A DNA stretch of 64,000 nucleotides from Ruminococcus sp. (GCA_017542475.1 JAFXXD010000016.1:62001-126000), one strand, 5' to 3'; counted from the stretch's first letter, positions 43,581-52,980 are shown. Notes: generated from the letters alone by a model not told the origin. Numbers and translations are program-made.

Positions 43581-45482
43581 TTATATATTGTTGTTCTCGG
43601 CAAGGACCTTCATCGCCTTTATCCTGTAGCCCTCGCTCGTCTCGGAAAGCGTGAACTGCACCGACTTCGATGAAGTCTTCGGCAGCCACTCGGGGAGCTC
43701 GTCGATATAGTCAACCACGAGCGTGTACTCGCTGCCGCTCTTGGTAACGGACTTTATCTCGGGTGAGTATGTGAACGTTACGGGGGTGAGCGGGATATTG
43801 TACGACTCCTTCTCCTCGTTGTAGTAGAATCTCGACTCCGCAGGACCTACCGTCGTGTGGGTGAGCTCGGGGAGGTCGTCGCCGAACAGCTTTACGGCGT
43901 AGGACTCGACATCTACCGCGGGTACTCTTACCACGTCAAAGGTCTTTTCGTACTGGTCGAGCGTTCCGTCGGACATTATCATCGACCAAATAGCCGCTGT
44001 GATGACCTGATCGGAGGTGAGCTGGCTCGGCTCGTCGAAGGACTCGATGTCCATTATGACTACGGGGTATACCACATCGGCAAAGCCCGTCTTCTTGGAG
44101 TCGCCCGATGTGAACTTGCCGAACAGCCTGCCCGCTGTGGCGATGACTGTGATAAGTCCAACACACGCGAGCACCGCGAACACGATACCGAATATCGTAT
44201 ACAGGCGCTTTTTCAGCCTGCCGCCCTGCTCGGCGGTATCGTCGCCCTCGACCTTTTCGCTTCTCTCGGCGATTATCTCGTCGGGGTCCTCGTCCATTAT
44301 CTTTTCGAGCGCGGCGGTTATCTTGCCCTTGGGCTTTTCAGCTTCGTCAGCCTCTGCTGCCTCTGCGTCCGCCTTCTTCATCTCCTCGAAGCGCTTCTTC
44401 GCTTCCGACACCTCGTCCTCTTCGGACTCGGCTGTCTCCCCTGAGCTTTCGGGCTCGGCGGCGTCATCCTCCTCTGCGGGAGCTTCCTCCTCGGGAGCAG
44501 TCGCCTCGTCAAGCTCGGACAGCTTCTTCTCGGCGTCCTCGCGGATAGTGTCTATCATATTGCCGACAGGGTCGGTCTCGGGCTCTTCCTCTGCGGGAAG
44601 CTCCTCGGGAGCCTCCGCTATCTCCTCGGCTTCTGCCTTGACAGCCGCGAACGCCGCCGCCATCAGCTCGTCTACCGAGGGCTCTCCGCCGAGGCTGTCC
44701 TCGGTCTGCGAGGATACCACGACGTTTATCTCTTCCTCGAATGAGTACGAATTATCAGCGCTTTCGGGAGCTTCAGCAGGCTCTGCGGGCTTCTTCGAGA
44801 ACGCCGACTTTGCCGCTGCTGCCTCCTCGGCTGCCTTCTTTGCGGCTTCAAGTCGCTGACGGTCTGCCTCCTCCGTTGCCTTCTTTGCAGCTTCAAGGCG
44901 CTGGCGCTCCGCCTCCTCGGCTGCCTTCTTTGCAGCTTCAAGGCGCTGACGTTCTGCTTCCTCCGCCGCCTTCCTTGCAGCCTCAAGACGCTGACGCTCC
45001 GCTTCCTCGGCTGCCTTCTTTGCAGCTTCAAGACGCTGGCGCTCGGCTTCCTCCGCTGCTTTTTTCTCAGCCTCGGCGCGTCTTATCTCGGCTTCGCGGG
45101 CTGCCGCCATTCTCTCGGCTTCAAGGCGCTTCTGCTCTGCCGCGGCGCGGTCCTTCGCGAGCTCCGCCTGCCTGATAGCCTCGTAATCGGGAAGGTCGCC
45201 CGAAATAACTATCCTTTTCTTCTTCACAGGCTCGGGTGCGGGCGCAGTTGCGGGTGCAGGTGCAACGGGTGCGGGAGCGGGAGCAGTCTGCGCAGGCGCT
45301 TCCTTCTCGTGAGAAAGAGTGCTGAGCAGGTCATCGACCGACATATGGTTGATCTTCTCCTCCGCGCTGTTGGGCTTGTGCACGGGCGGCACTGCGGGCT
45401 CCGCCTTCTTTGCGGGCGCATTGCCTTCGTTGTTTGCTTTAAGGTTATTCAGCATATCGTCAAGGTCTTTTCTGATAGCCAT
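43581..45482 (-). CDS. TolA-like repeat-rich single-pass membrane protein
   Basis: A 633-residue protein with no recognised enzyme domain. Residues 1-90 are Pro/Ala-rich. About 100-222 form a long charged helix with five to six tandem 15-residue repeats of type AAKKAAEEAERQRLE (137-222), coded by 45-bp DNA repeats. An acidic Glu/Ala region follows (about 230-400). One membrane helix lies at about 417-440, leaving an extracytoplasmic C-terminal domain of about 190 residues. The order resembles TolA or FtsK-linker proteins, spacing one compartment from another. GGAGGG precedes the ATG. Function unknown. Confidence 0.85.
   Translation of the reverse strand: MAIRKDLDDMLNNLKANNEGNAPAKKAEPAVPPVHKPNSAEEKINHMSVDDLLSTLSHEKEAPAQTAPAPAPVAPAPATAPAPEPVKKKRIVISGDLPDYEAIRQAELAKDRAAAEQKRLEAERMAAAREAEIRRAEAEKKAAEEAERQRLEAAKKAAEEAERQRLEAARKAAEEAERQRLEAAKKAAEEAERQRLEAAKKATEEADRQRLEAAKKAAEEAAAAKSAFSKKPAEPAEAPESADNSYSFEEEINVVVSSQTEDSLGGEPSVDELMAAAFAAVKAEAEEIAEAPEELPAEEEPETDPVGNMIDTIREDAEKKLSELDEATAPEEEAPAEEDDAAEPESSGETAESEEDEVSEAKKRFEEMKKADAEAAEADEAEKPKGKITAALEKIMDEDPDEIIAERSEKVEGDDTAEQGGRLKKRLYTIFGIVFAVLACVGLITVIATAGRLFGKFTSGDSKKTGFADVVYPVVIMDIESFDEPSQLTSDQVITAAIWSMIMSDGTLDQYEKTFDVVRVPAVDVESYAVKLFGDDLPELTHTTVGPAESRFYYNEEKESYNIPLTPVTFTYSPEIKSVTKSGSEYTLVVDYIDELPEWLPKTSSKSVQFTLSETSEGYRIKAMKVLAENNNI
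44815..45075 (-). repeat. 45-bp tandem coding repeats
   Basis: Five to six copies of a 45-bp unit (containing GCTTCCTCGGCTGCCTTCTT on the plus strand) encode the 15-residue helical repeats above. Copies differ at several bases but stay in frame. Confidence 0.8.
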
Positions 45483-45531
45483 GATTCCCTCCTGAGTTTG
45501 TTTCGGCAGTCCCCTGCCGAAGTGTTACATA

Positions 45532-46779
45532 TTATCTTATCTGTCCGTTTCCTTCGATCAGATATTTCACAGTTGTGAGCTCGGTGAGTCCCATAGGTCC
45601 TCTTGCGTGGAGCTTCTGCGTGGATATGCCTATCTCTGCGCCAAGCCCGAACTCTCCGCCGTCAGTGAAGCGGGTAGAGGCGTTAACGTATACAGCCGCC
45701 GCATCTACCTCGTCGCGGAACTTAGCCGCCGACGCAAGGTCGCGCGTGACGATGCACTCGGAGTGGCGGGTGCTGTACTTTCTTATATGGGCGATAGCCT
45801 CGTCGATGCTATCCACGACCTTCACCGCGATGATGTAGTCGTTGAACTCGGTGGCGTACTCGGTCTCGGTAGCCTTCTCTATGCCCTCGCCGAGTATCTC
45901 CCTCGTCCTGTCGCAGCCGTATATCTTCACATTGTGAACCTTGAAGCGCTCTGCGATTACGGGCAGGAAGTCCGCCGCGATGTCCTTGTGGACGAGCAGG
46001 CTCTCTATCGCGTTGCATACCGACGGACGCTGTGTCTTCGCGTTGTCGGTGATGTTAGCCGCCATTTCTATGTCAGCCGAGGCGTCAACGTAAACGTGGC
46101 AGTTGCCTGCGCCCGTCTTGATAACAGGGACGGTCGCCGTCGTGACTACTGCCTGTATCAGCCTTGCGCTTCCTCTCGGGATAAGTACGTCAACATATCC
46201 GTTGAGCCTCATAAGCTCATTCGTTGTCTCGCGGGAGGTGTTGTCCACCACCTGTACGATATCGGCGGGAAGTCCCACGCTCGCGATAGCCTCGCGCATT
46301 ATGCGTCCGAGGACGATGTTGGAGTTGATAGCCTCCTTGCCGCCCTTGAGGATAACGGCATTGCCTGCCTTGAGGCACAGTGCCGCCGCGTCAACGGTGA
46401 CATTCGGGCGCGATTCGTAAATAATGCCGATAACTCCGAGCGGTACGCGCGTCTTAGTGATGTGCAGACCGTTCGGGCGGACGCCGCCGCCGATGACCTC
46501 TCCGATAGGGTCGCCGAGCGCGATGAGCTCGTCTACGCCCTTGGCTATGCCCGCGATACGGCTCTCGTCGAGGCGCAGTCTGTCCTGCATAGCCTCGGAT
46601 ATGCCGTTGTCCTTAGCCGCCGCGAGGTCTTTCGCGTTCTCGGCGATTATCTCTGCCGCGTTCGCGATAAGAGCCTTCGATATAGCCGCGAGTGCCGCGT
46701 TCTTCTTGGCTGTGCCCGCGTTCGCTATGACGGGCTCTGCCGCCTTTGCCTTTATTCCTAAATCCTGTGTATAACTCAT
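45532..46779 (-). CDS. proA: Gamma-glutamyl phosphate reductase (glutamate-5-semialdehyde dehydrogenase)
   Basis: A 415-residue enzyme for step two of proline synthesis, NADPH-dependent. The aldehyde dehydrogenase fold has the catalytic cysteine in RPSVCNAIESLLV (about 248) and the nucleotide-binding region in LKGGKEAINSN. The ATG at 46779 follows AGAGGTGATAATT. The frame is open upstream to 46929, but that extension (containing NYELRIPNY) is translated from the repeat element and is not real protein. It is separated from proB by 163 bases of repeats. Confidence 0.96.
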   Translation of the reverse strand: MSYTQDLGIKAKAAEPVIANAGTAKKNAALAAISKALIANAAEIIAENAKDLAAAKDNGISEAMQDRLRLDESRIAGIAKGVDELIALGDPIGEVIGGGVRPNGLHITKTRVPLGVIGIIYESRPNVTVDAAALCLKAGNAVILKGGKEAINSNIVLGRIMREAIASVGLPADIVQVVDNTSRETTNELMRLNGYVDVLIPRGSARLIQAVVTTATVPVIKTGAGNCHVYVDASADIEMAANITDNAKTQRPSVCNAIESLLVHKDIAADFLPVIAERFKVHNVKIYGCDRTREILGEGIEKATETEYATEFNDYIIAVKVVDSIDEAIAHIRKYSTRHSECIVTRDLASAAKFRDEVDAAAVYVNASTRFTDGGEFGLGAEIGISTQKLHARGPMGLTELTTVKYLIEGNGQIR

Positions 46780-46805
46780 AATTATCACCTCTGTGTCGTG
46801 TCGGA

Positions 46806-46833
46806 CGGGACGCCGAGGGCGGCGTCCCCTACA
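46806..46833 (-). repeat. Inverted 28-bp TGTAGGGG palindrome copy
   Basis: Exact reverse complement of the copies at 8340-8367 and 26339-26366. Confidence 0.85.
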
Positions 46834-46850
46834 TTGTTTTAGCTCCGTGT

Positions 46851-46943
46851 AATTCGGAATGCGTAATTCGTAATTCGTAATTGCGGTGTCGCTTCGCGAC
46901 GATTTAAATAATGTGAGCGAAGCGAACACATTAATTCCGAATT
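46851..46943. repeat. AATTCGGAAT inverted-repeat element between proB and proA
   Basis: AATTCGGAAT (46851-46860) and ATTCCGAATT (46934-46943) flank 73 bases that contain three tandem CGTAATT units (46862-46882), a TCGCTTCGCGA hairpin and ATGTG/CACAT arms. The right end touches the proB stop codon. Confidence 0.65.
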
Positions 46944-47737
46944 TATTTGTTTGCCTTGAACAGCGTGCCTATCTCCGCGTCCTCGAAGAGGTCGTAGAGC
47001 TTCTCGGGATCTCTGCCGTTCATTATGACCATATCTATGCCCGCCTCGGTAGCTATCTTCGCGGCGTTTATCTTCGTGGACATTCCGCCCGTTCCGAGGG
47101 AGGTGCCCGCTCCGCCTGCCATTGCCTCTATCTCGGGAGTTATAGCCTCTACGACGTGTATCGGCTCGGCGTCGGGATTCGTGCGTGGGTCGTCGGTGTA
47201 GAGACCGTCGATGTCCGAGAGTATCAGCAGGAGGTCTGCTCCCGAGAGCTCCGCAACGAGGGCGGAAAGGGAGTCGTTCTCGCCGATTTCGAGCTCCAGC
47301 TCGTCAATGGCGATGGTGTCGTTCTCGTTCACTATCGGGATAACGCCCATTCCCACGAGCGTCTCTACCGCCGTCTTGAAGTTCGAGCAGTGGCTCGGGT
47401 TGTCGATTATCGCCTTGGTGAGCAGTATCTGCGCCACCGTTACGCTGTATTTCGCGAACATATCGTCGTATACGTGCATCAGCTCGCACTGTCCGATAGC
47501 CGCTACCGCCTGCTTGATGTTGGTCTGCTTCGGCTTCTCGGGGAGCCCGAGCTTGCCTGCTCCGAGCCCTACAGCTCCCGACGAGACCATGATTATCTCA
47601 CGTCCCGCGTTGTGGAGGTCGGATATCACGCGGACGAGGTTCGTCATTCGGCGGATATTGAGCTTGCCCGTCTTGTGGGCAAGGGTGGAGGTGCCGAGCT
47701 TTATCACGACCCTCTTCTTTTCCGATATATTTCTCAT
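46943..47737 (-). CDS. proB: Glutamate 5-kinase
   Basis: A 264-residue enzyme for the first step of proline synthesis. The amino-acid kinase fold begins VVIKLGTSTL (about 9-18). Later blocks are VSSGAVGLG and PIVNENDTIAIDELELEIGENDSLSA-type contacts (PIVNENDTIA is shown in full). The C-terminal PUA domain of longer ProB proteins is absent, as in many Firmicutes. The ATG at 47737 (MRNISEKK) is preferred; the site GAAAGAAG is weak. It precedes proA. Confidence 0.95.
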   Translation of the reverse strand: MRNISEKKRVVIKLGTSTLAHKTGKLNIRRMTNLVRVISDLHNAGREIIMVSSGAVGLGAGKLGLPEKPKQTNIKQAVAAIGQCELMHVYDDMFAKYSVTVAQILLTKAIIDNPSHCSNFKTAVETLVGMGVIPIVNENDTIAIDELELEIGENDSLSALVAELSGADLLLILSDIDGLYTDDPRTNPDAEPIHVVEAITPEIEAMAGGAGTSLGTGGMSTKINAAKIATEAGIDMVIMNGRDPEKLYDLFEDAEIGTLFKANK

Positions 47738-47750
47738 AAAAATGCTTCTT

Positions 47751-48701
47751 TCAGTTGACTTTGTTGGTGGGAGCTCCGCTCTGCCATGCACGGATATTCG
47801 CGCAGACTATGTCCACAAGGCGGCGTCTCGTCTCGTATGCCGCCCACGCCGTGTGAGGCGTGATGGTCAGGTTCTTCGCGCCCTTCAGCGGAGTGTCGGG
47901 CGACATCGGCTCCTTTTCGAGCACGTCCACGTAGGCAGCAGCTATTTTTCCGCTGTTGAGAGCCTCCGCGAGGTCTGCCTCATTGACTACAGGTCCGCGG
48001 GAGGTGTTGATAAGCGTCGCAGTCGGCTTCATCACGCCGAGGAGCTTGCTGTTTACCAGTCCCTTAGTCTGCTCTGTGAGCGGGCAGTGGAAGGTGATAA
48101 CGTCCGCCTTTGCCGCGGCTGACATCACGTCAGTTACCTCATACGGGCAATCCTGCGGCTTCGTCCTCGTGCTGACGACGATGTTCATTCCGAACGCCGC
48201 GCCGAGCTCCGCTACGCGCCTGCCTATCGAGCCGTAGCCCACTATCGCGAGGGTCTGTCCCGCGAGCTCTGCCGTGGGTATCGGGAAGTAAGAGAACGCG
48301 GGTGAGCGCTCCCATTCGCCGTTCTTCACGGCGTTGTCGTAGTCGCGTATGCGGCTGTATCTGTCAAGTATGTAGGCGAAGACCTGCTGTGCTACGGCAT
48401 TCGTGGAATACTGACCCGCATTGCAGACCGTTATCCCCTTCTCCGCGGCATATGCGACGTCAACGTTATTGTAGCCCGTCGCGAACAGACCTATGTATTT
48501 CAGGTTCGGACAGGCGTCCATTACCTCTTTCGTTATCAGCACCTTGTTGCAGAGGACGATGTCTGCGTCGCCGATATTGGCGGCGGTATCCTCAGGCTTC
48601 GTCAGGGAGATGACCTTCACGTCGCCGAACTGCTCGAGAGCCTCGGTCGTGATGTCGCCGCTCACGCTGACGGTGTACCAGTCAAGAACTGCTATCTTCA
48701 C
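47751..48701 (-). CDS. D-2-hydroxyacid dehydrogenase
   Basis: A 316-residue NAD-dependent enzyme of the D-isomer-specific family (glycerate/hydroxypyruvate reductase-like). The NAD loop is VGYGSIGRRVAEL (about 150-162). Catalytic Arg, Glu and His are in NTSRGPVVN, AAYVDVLEKEP and TPHTAWAA. The substrate is not certain. The start is GTG at 48701, with AGAGGAAT just upstream in the tail of the preceding gene (3-base gap). It is 13 bases from proB, forming a four-gene operon with proBA. Confidence 0.92.
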   Translation of the reverse strand: MKIAVLDWYTVSVSGDITTEALEQFGDVKVISLTKPEDTAANIGDADIVLCNKVLITKEVMDACPNLKYIGLFATGYNNVDVAYAAEKGITVCNAGQYSTNAVAQQVFAYILDRYSRIRDYDNAVKNGEWERSPAFSYFPIPTAELAGQTLAIVGYGSIGRRVAELGAAFGMNIVVSTRTKPQDCPYEVTDVMSAAAKADVITFHCPLTEQTKGLVNSKLLGVMKPTATLINTSRGPVVNEADLAEALNSGKIAAAYVDVLEKEPMSPDTPLKGAKNLTITPHTAWAAYETRRRLVDIVCANIRAWQSGAPTNKVN

Positions 48702-48704
48702 GGC

Positions 48705-49151
48705 TTATTCCTCTTCCTCGTCGTCATCGTCGTCGGAGTCAGCCTCTTCGTCAGCCTCGGCTACGTCTTCGTCGAAGCCCTCTTCCTCGTCATCATCCTC
48801 GTCATCGTCAGCCGCGGGAGCTGCCTCAGCCCTTGCGGGCTCGGCGGGCTTTTCCTCTGGCTTATCCTTGAAGATGAAGGTCGTGATAAGAGCACACAGT
48901 ATCAGCATACCCTCGATAGCTCCGAGTGCATAGAACCACGCCCTGCTCTCCGAGAGCCATATCGTCAGCGAGAACGGTATCGCGAACGCGAATATCAGCT
49001 GGTACGGCTTCTTGTCGGTCACGAAGCGGAACAGGAAGAAAAGCAGTCCCACTATCGCGAAGGTGATGTGCATACCGAACGGAAACGGGAAGAGATTGGG
49101 ATTTTCTATCTCTGCCTCGGAAAGTGTTGTGAGCATATTGAAGTCTATCAT
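48705..49151 (-). CDS. Three-helix membrane protein with acidic tail
   Basis: A 148-residue protein. Three membrane segments (about 27-44, 52-67, 73-92) are followed by a tail of about 50 residues that is nearly all Asp and Glu with some Ala. No family is recognised. The tail could bind cations or a basic partner. It leads the operon containing the dehydrogenase and proBA, from the promoter at 49238-49266. GGAGAT precedes the ATG. Confidence 0.78.
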   Translation of the reverse strand: MIDFNMLTTLSEAEIENPNLFPFPFGMHITFAIVGLLFFLFRFVTDKKPYQLIFAFAIPFSLTIWLSESRAWFYALGAIEGMLILCALITTFIFKDKPEEKPAEPARAEAAPAADDDEDDDEEEGFDEDVAEADEEADSDDDDDEEEE

Positions 49152-49237
49152 AATTTATCTCCGATCTCCGCAATATCGCGGAAAATGATTATGTATTTTT
49201 CCGAAAATCTTTTTACCGAAAAAAGTACGCTTTTTAT

Positions 49238-49266
49238 AGTATACCATAATTATAATGAAATTTCAA
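49238..49266 (-). promoter_or_regulatory. Promoter of the proBA-containing operon
   Basis: Minus-strand TTGAAA (49261-49266), 17-base spacer, TATACT (49238-49243) with extended -10 TGG. The gap 49152-49661 otherwise holds only AT-rich sequence, the plus-strand promoter and the rny leader. Confidence 0.7.
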
Positions 49267-49356
49267 CACTTTTTTCGCAAAATCTCCCCTTCGCGAAGAA
49301 AACGCAAGTTCATTCATTTAATTTTCTCCAAAGAGTATAAAATCACGGAAATTCTA

Positions 49357-49385
49357 TTGACAGGATTGCAAAAAAAGTGTATAAT
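49357..49385 (+). promoter_or_regulatory. Consensus sigma-A promoter of rny
   Basis: TTGACA (49357-49362), 17-base spacer, TATAAT (49380-49385): a perfect consensus pair. Confidence 0.85.
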
Positions 49386-49391
49386 AACTAT

Positions 49392-49661
49392 GTTGTATTT
49401 ATTTGCAAAAATATTACTTTTGGCAGTAACTGCAGCTTTGTTTTAAATCATTCCGCAGCAGGCGATAAATATATATGCCGTGCGCGGATGGGATATATTA
49501 CAAATAACGGACGGAATGTCCAATATTTTCTTGCGGTACCGCTTCGGCGACACCCTTTCAATATATTTTAACAAATGAATAAAATAAGCGGCATTTACCG
49601 CCTTGAGTAATAAAGGTTTTATGATACAAACATATATTACGAAAAGGAGGTAATGCACTGT
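49392..49661 (+). promoter_or_regulatory. Long untranslated leader of rny
   Basis: About 270 bases lie between the predicted start of transcription and the rny ATG. Small hairpins are possible (GGACGGAATGTCC near 49513; GCGGTACCGC near 49533; GCGGCATTTACCGC near 49590). No known riboswitch or ORF is recognised. Confidence 0.45.
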
Positions 49662-51239
49662 ATGGATCCTGTTATTGCAATCATTCTCATCGTTGTCGCT
49701 CTCATCGCAGGTGCAGCTGTGGGCGCCTTCATCGCCTACAAGAAAGGTGTGGCTGCGGGCGTTGAGCAGCGTAAGCACGACGCGGAGTCTATGGTCGGCT
49801 CTGCCGAGCAGCAGGCTGCACGCATAGTCGAGGACGCCGAGAAGGACGCCGACAGCAAAAAGAAAAGCGCCCTTATCGAAGCCAAGGATGAGATACATAA
49901 GCTCCGCACCGAGGCGGACAAGGAGATCAAGGATCGCAGGGCTGAGCTGTCACGTCAGGAAAGACGTATGCAGCAGAAAGAGGAGAATCTCGATAAGAAG
50001 ACCGATAACCTTGAAAAGAAGGAGGACACTCTCAATCAGAAGATAAAGAGTGCCGACGAAAAGCTCAAGGAGGCTGAGTCCATCAAGAAGTCTCAGATGG
50101 ATATTCTCGAGAGGATCTCGGAATTCACCAAGGATCAGGCAAAGGAATACATCCTCTCCACTCTCGAGGACGACCTCGTTCACGAAAAGGCTGTCAAGGT
50201 ACAGGCTTACGAGCAGCTCCTCAAGGACGAGTGCAACGAAAAGGCAAGAAGCTACATCTCCCTCGCTATCGCTAAGGTGGCTGCGGATCAGGTATCGGAG
50301 GCGGCTGTCTCTGTAGTTCCGCTCCCCAATGACGAGATGAAGGGAAGAATTATCGGACGTGAGGGTCGTAACATCCGCACGCTCGAAACGCTCACGGGTG
50401 TCGACCTCATCATCGACGATACCCCCGAGGCTATCACACTTTCATGTTTTGACCAGATACGCCGCGAGGTCGCAAGGATCGCCCTCGAAAAGCTCATCGC
50501 TGACGGCCGTATCCACCCCACACGCATCGAAGAAATGGTCGATAAGGCTCGCCGCGAGGTCGAGCACCGCATTAAGCAGGAGGGCGAAAGAGCCGTTATC
50601 GAGACCAATGTTCACGGTCTCAACCACGAGCTCATAAAGCTCCTCGGACGTCTCAAGTTCCGTACCAGCTACAGACAGAACGTCCTCGACCACTCGATAG
50701 AAGTCGCACAGCTCTGCGGCGTTCTCGCCTCCGAGCTCGGTGTTGACGCCAATATGGCAAGACGTGCAGGTCTTCTCCACGATATCGGTAAGGCTCTCAC
50801 CTCCGAGATCGAGGGCTCGCACGTGCAGATAGGCGTTGACGTATGTAAAAAATACAACGAAAATCCCGTTGTTATACACGCTGTCGAAGCTCACCACAAC
50901 GATGTTGAGCCCAGAACAGTCATCGCCTGCATCGTTCAGGCTGCCGACGCTATTTCCGCTGCAAGACCTGCCGCAAGAAGCGAGAACTACGAAAGCTATA
51001 TCAAGCGTCTCCAGAAGCTTGAGGAGATATGCACCTCCTACGAGGGCGTTGATAAGTGCTTCGCCGTTCAGGCAGGCCGCGAAGTCAGGATCATGGTTGT
51101 TCCCGAGGTCATCAACGACGAGAAGATGGTTCTCGTTGCAAGACAGATCGCTCAGCAGATCGAGACCGAAATGGATTATCCCGGTCAGATCAAGGTCAAC
51201 CTCATTCGCGAGAGCAGAGTTTCCGACTACGCAAAATGA
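49662..51239 (+). CDS. rny: Ribonuclease Y
   Basis: A 525-residue membrane-anchored endoribonuclease that starts mRNA decay. An N-terminal membrane helix (about 3-25) precedes a long coiled coil (about 30-180), a KH domain ([20 protein letters not shown], about 223) and an HD domain ([11 protein letters not shown], then [14 protein letters not shown]). AGGAGGT lies 10 bases before the ATG at 49662, and too close to the ATG at 49653. A strong terminator follows. Confidence 0.97.
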   Translation: MDPVIAIILIVVALIAGAAVGAFIAYKKGVAAGVEQRKHDAESMVGSAEQQAARIVEDAEKDADSKKKSALIEAKDEIHKLRTEADKEIKDRRAELSRQERRMQQKEENLDKKTDNLEKKEDTLNQKIKSADEKLKEAESIKKSQMDILERISEFTKDQAKEYILSTLEDDLVHEKAVKVQAYEQLLKDECNEKARSYISLAIAKVAADQVSEAAVSVVPLPNDEMKGRIIGREGRNIRTLETLTGVDLIIDDTPEAITLSCFDQIRREVARIALEKLIADGRIHPTRIEEMVDKARREVEHRIKQEGERAVIETNVHGLNHELIKLLGRLKFRTSYRQNVLDHSIEVAQLCGVLASELGVDANMARRAGLLHDIGKALTSEIEGSHVQIGVDVCKKYNENPVVIHAVEAHHNDVEPRTVIACIVQAADAISAARPAARSENYESYIKRLQKLEEICTSYEGVDKCFAVQAGREVRIMVVPEVINDEKMVLVARQIAQQIETEMDYPGQIKVNLIRESRVSDYAK

Positions 51240-51247
51240 TTCGGTAT

Positions 51248-51277
51248 GCTGCGGACGATTTCGTCCGCAGCTTTTTT
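51248..51277 (+). terminator. Terminator of rny
   Basis: GCTGCGGACGA / CGTCCGCAGC (51248-51271) with a T6 run. Confidence 0.9.
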
Positions 51278-51315
51278 CTACCCGCTCACACTTATGCTTC
51301 CAAGGAGCTGATATT

Positions 51316-52965
51316 ATGAAACGCTTTCTCCTCAAAGTAGCTGCTGCCGCTGCCGCAGTCAGCTCTGTTGTCTCATATGCACTGCCCGCTTCGCTCTCTG
51401 CGTCTGCCGAGTGGCAGATGACGGGCTACGTCGGTGACCTCAACAGCGACGAGAGGTTCACCGTCGCCGACCTCGTTATCCTCACCAAGTATGTGCTCGG
51501 CGCATCGGGGCTCCCCGAAACGGGCGTCTACAATATCGAGGGCGCGTACTTCCTCATAGGCAGCCGCGATGAGATACCGAACCTCGGACAGGAAGCTATC
51601 CAGAGCGGCGCGGACTACATTCAGCTTGCAGATATCGACAGGGACGGCGTCATCGACACCTTCGACCTCGTAGCTATGAGGCAGCTCGTCATCGAGCCCG
51701 ACAATGCCAAGCTCGTCTACCGCTGGTACGAGGCGCAGAGCAGCTTCATAGAAGCGCCTATATACGACCTCTACGGCTCGATGCCCTCGCAGGGAGAGGC
51801 GAAGGTCGCTGTGTTCAGCGTAGAGTTCCCCGACTGCAAGTTCAGCTACAAGCCCTCCACCGACGAGTACGAGCAGGCTGTCTTCGGCGAGGCTGACCCG
51901 AACAGCAGACAGTTCCCGCTCGAAAGCATAGGCGCGTTCTATGAGCGCTCCTCCAAGGGCGCACTCAAGCTCAGCGGCGCGGCGTTCGAGTACACCGCAC
52001 AGCAGTCGATCTCGGCATACGAGGGAGACGTTTTCCACAAGCTCCTCATCAACGAGGTGCTCGACGCCTTCGACGAGCAGATAGACTTCAGCGATTACGA
52101 CGCCGACAAGGACGGTATGATAGACGCGATACTAATAGTTGTCCCCGCCTCCGCGAACGACGACAACTGGTGGCCGACCTCGGGAGGCTACGGCGGCGAC
52201 CACAGTAAAAAACTCGACGGGATGTCCATAGGTCACGTCATCGTCGGCAACAGAGCCATCGAAGGCAAGAACAACTACAGCGCCTTCTGTCAGACCTTCT
52301 CCCACGAGATGGGACACTGTATGGGTCTGCCCGACTACTACCTCTACGGCGTCGATGACTTTCAGGGTATGCACGGCTCGGGCGGCTTTGAGCTGATGGA
52401 CGACGCCTTCGGTGACTTCGGCGCCGCGTCGAAGCTTATGCTCGGGTGGTATAAGTCCGACCAGATAAGCGTGTACGACAGCTCGAAGGGCGAGCAGAGC
52501 TTCACCCTCAATAACTGCGAGACAGACGGCGGCAACTGCGTCATTATCCCGCGCGGCGACCTCGCCGACAAGTACCGCTCGGAGTTCTTCATCATCGAGT
52601 ATGCTTCCCTCGACAACAACAACCTCCGTATCAAGGACTACTGGTGGAAGAAAACGGGTACGGGCGTGCGCATCTATCACGTTGAGGCTTCGCAGAACGA
52701 CAACAGATGGTACCCGAGCTGGAAGTTCGCCAGCGGCAACGATACCGAGACCAACTATAACAACGGTATCCGCTTCATCCGCCTCGTCAACGAGGGCGAC
52801 GACAAGACCGACAACCTCTTCAACGACGGCGCTGTCATCAACAGCGGCACAAAGGGGTATATGTGGTACGGCTCGGACGGCTCGCTGTCCGTTGACCCGG
52901 GTACGTCGATATCCGTGAAAAAGGGCGCGGACGATACGTTCGTCATTACGATAAAGTCTAACTAA
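51316..52965 (+). CDS. Secreted M6-type metallopeptidase with N-terminal dockerin-like module
   Basis: A 549-residue secreted protein. Signal peptide 1-31; residues about 38-135 hold two calcium-binding-type repeats (GDLNSDERFTVADLV and ADIDRDGVIDTFDLV) split by a 50-residue insertion, so this is an atypical dockerin. The peptidase follows, with the zinc motif HEMGHCMGLPD (H330, E331, H334) of the immune-inhibitor-A (M6) family. DDNWWPTSGGYGGDH is a typical upstream block. AAGGAG precedes the ATG. It may process surface proteins. Confidence 0.9.
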   Translation: MKRFLLKVAAAAAAVSSVVSYALPASLSASAEWQMTGYVGDLNSDERFTVADLVILTKYVLGASGLPETGVYNIEGAYFLIGSRDEIPNLGQEAIQSGADYIQLADIDRDGVIDTFDLVAMRQLVIEPDNAKLVYRWYEAQSSFIEAPIYDLYGSMPSQGEAKVAVFSVEFPDCKFSYKPSTDEYEQAVFGEADPNSRQFPLESIGAFYERSSKGALKLSGAAFEYTAQQSISAYEGDVFHKLLINEVLDAFDEQIDFSDYDADKDGMIDAILIVVPASANDDNWWPTSGGYGGDHSKKLDGMSIGHVIVGNRAIEGKNNYSAFCQTFSHEMGHCMGLPDYYLYGVDDFQGMHGSGGFELMDDAFGDFGAASKLMLGWYKSDQISVYDSSKGEQSFTLNNCETDGGNCVIIPRGDLADKYRSEFFIIEYASLDNNNLRIKDYWWKKTGTGVRIYHVEASQNDNRWYPSWKFASGNDTETNYNNGIRFIRLVNEGDDKTDNLFNDGAVINSGTKGYMWYGSDGSLSVDPGTSISVKKGADDTFVITIKSN

Positions 52966-52980
52966 AGGAAAGGTCACACT

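Noticed and set aside
44815-45075. Regular 45-bp repeats as a possible CRISPR array
   Set aside because: The units are contiguous without spacers, diverge between copies and stay in frame within a coding region.
46780-46929. 50-residue N-terminal extension of ProA
   Set aside because: It is translated from the repeat elements. The ATG at 46779 has a good ribosome binding site and matches ProA.
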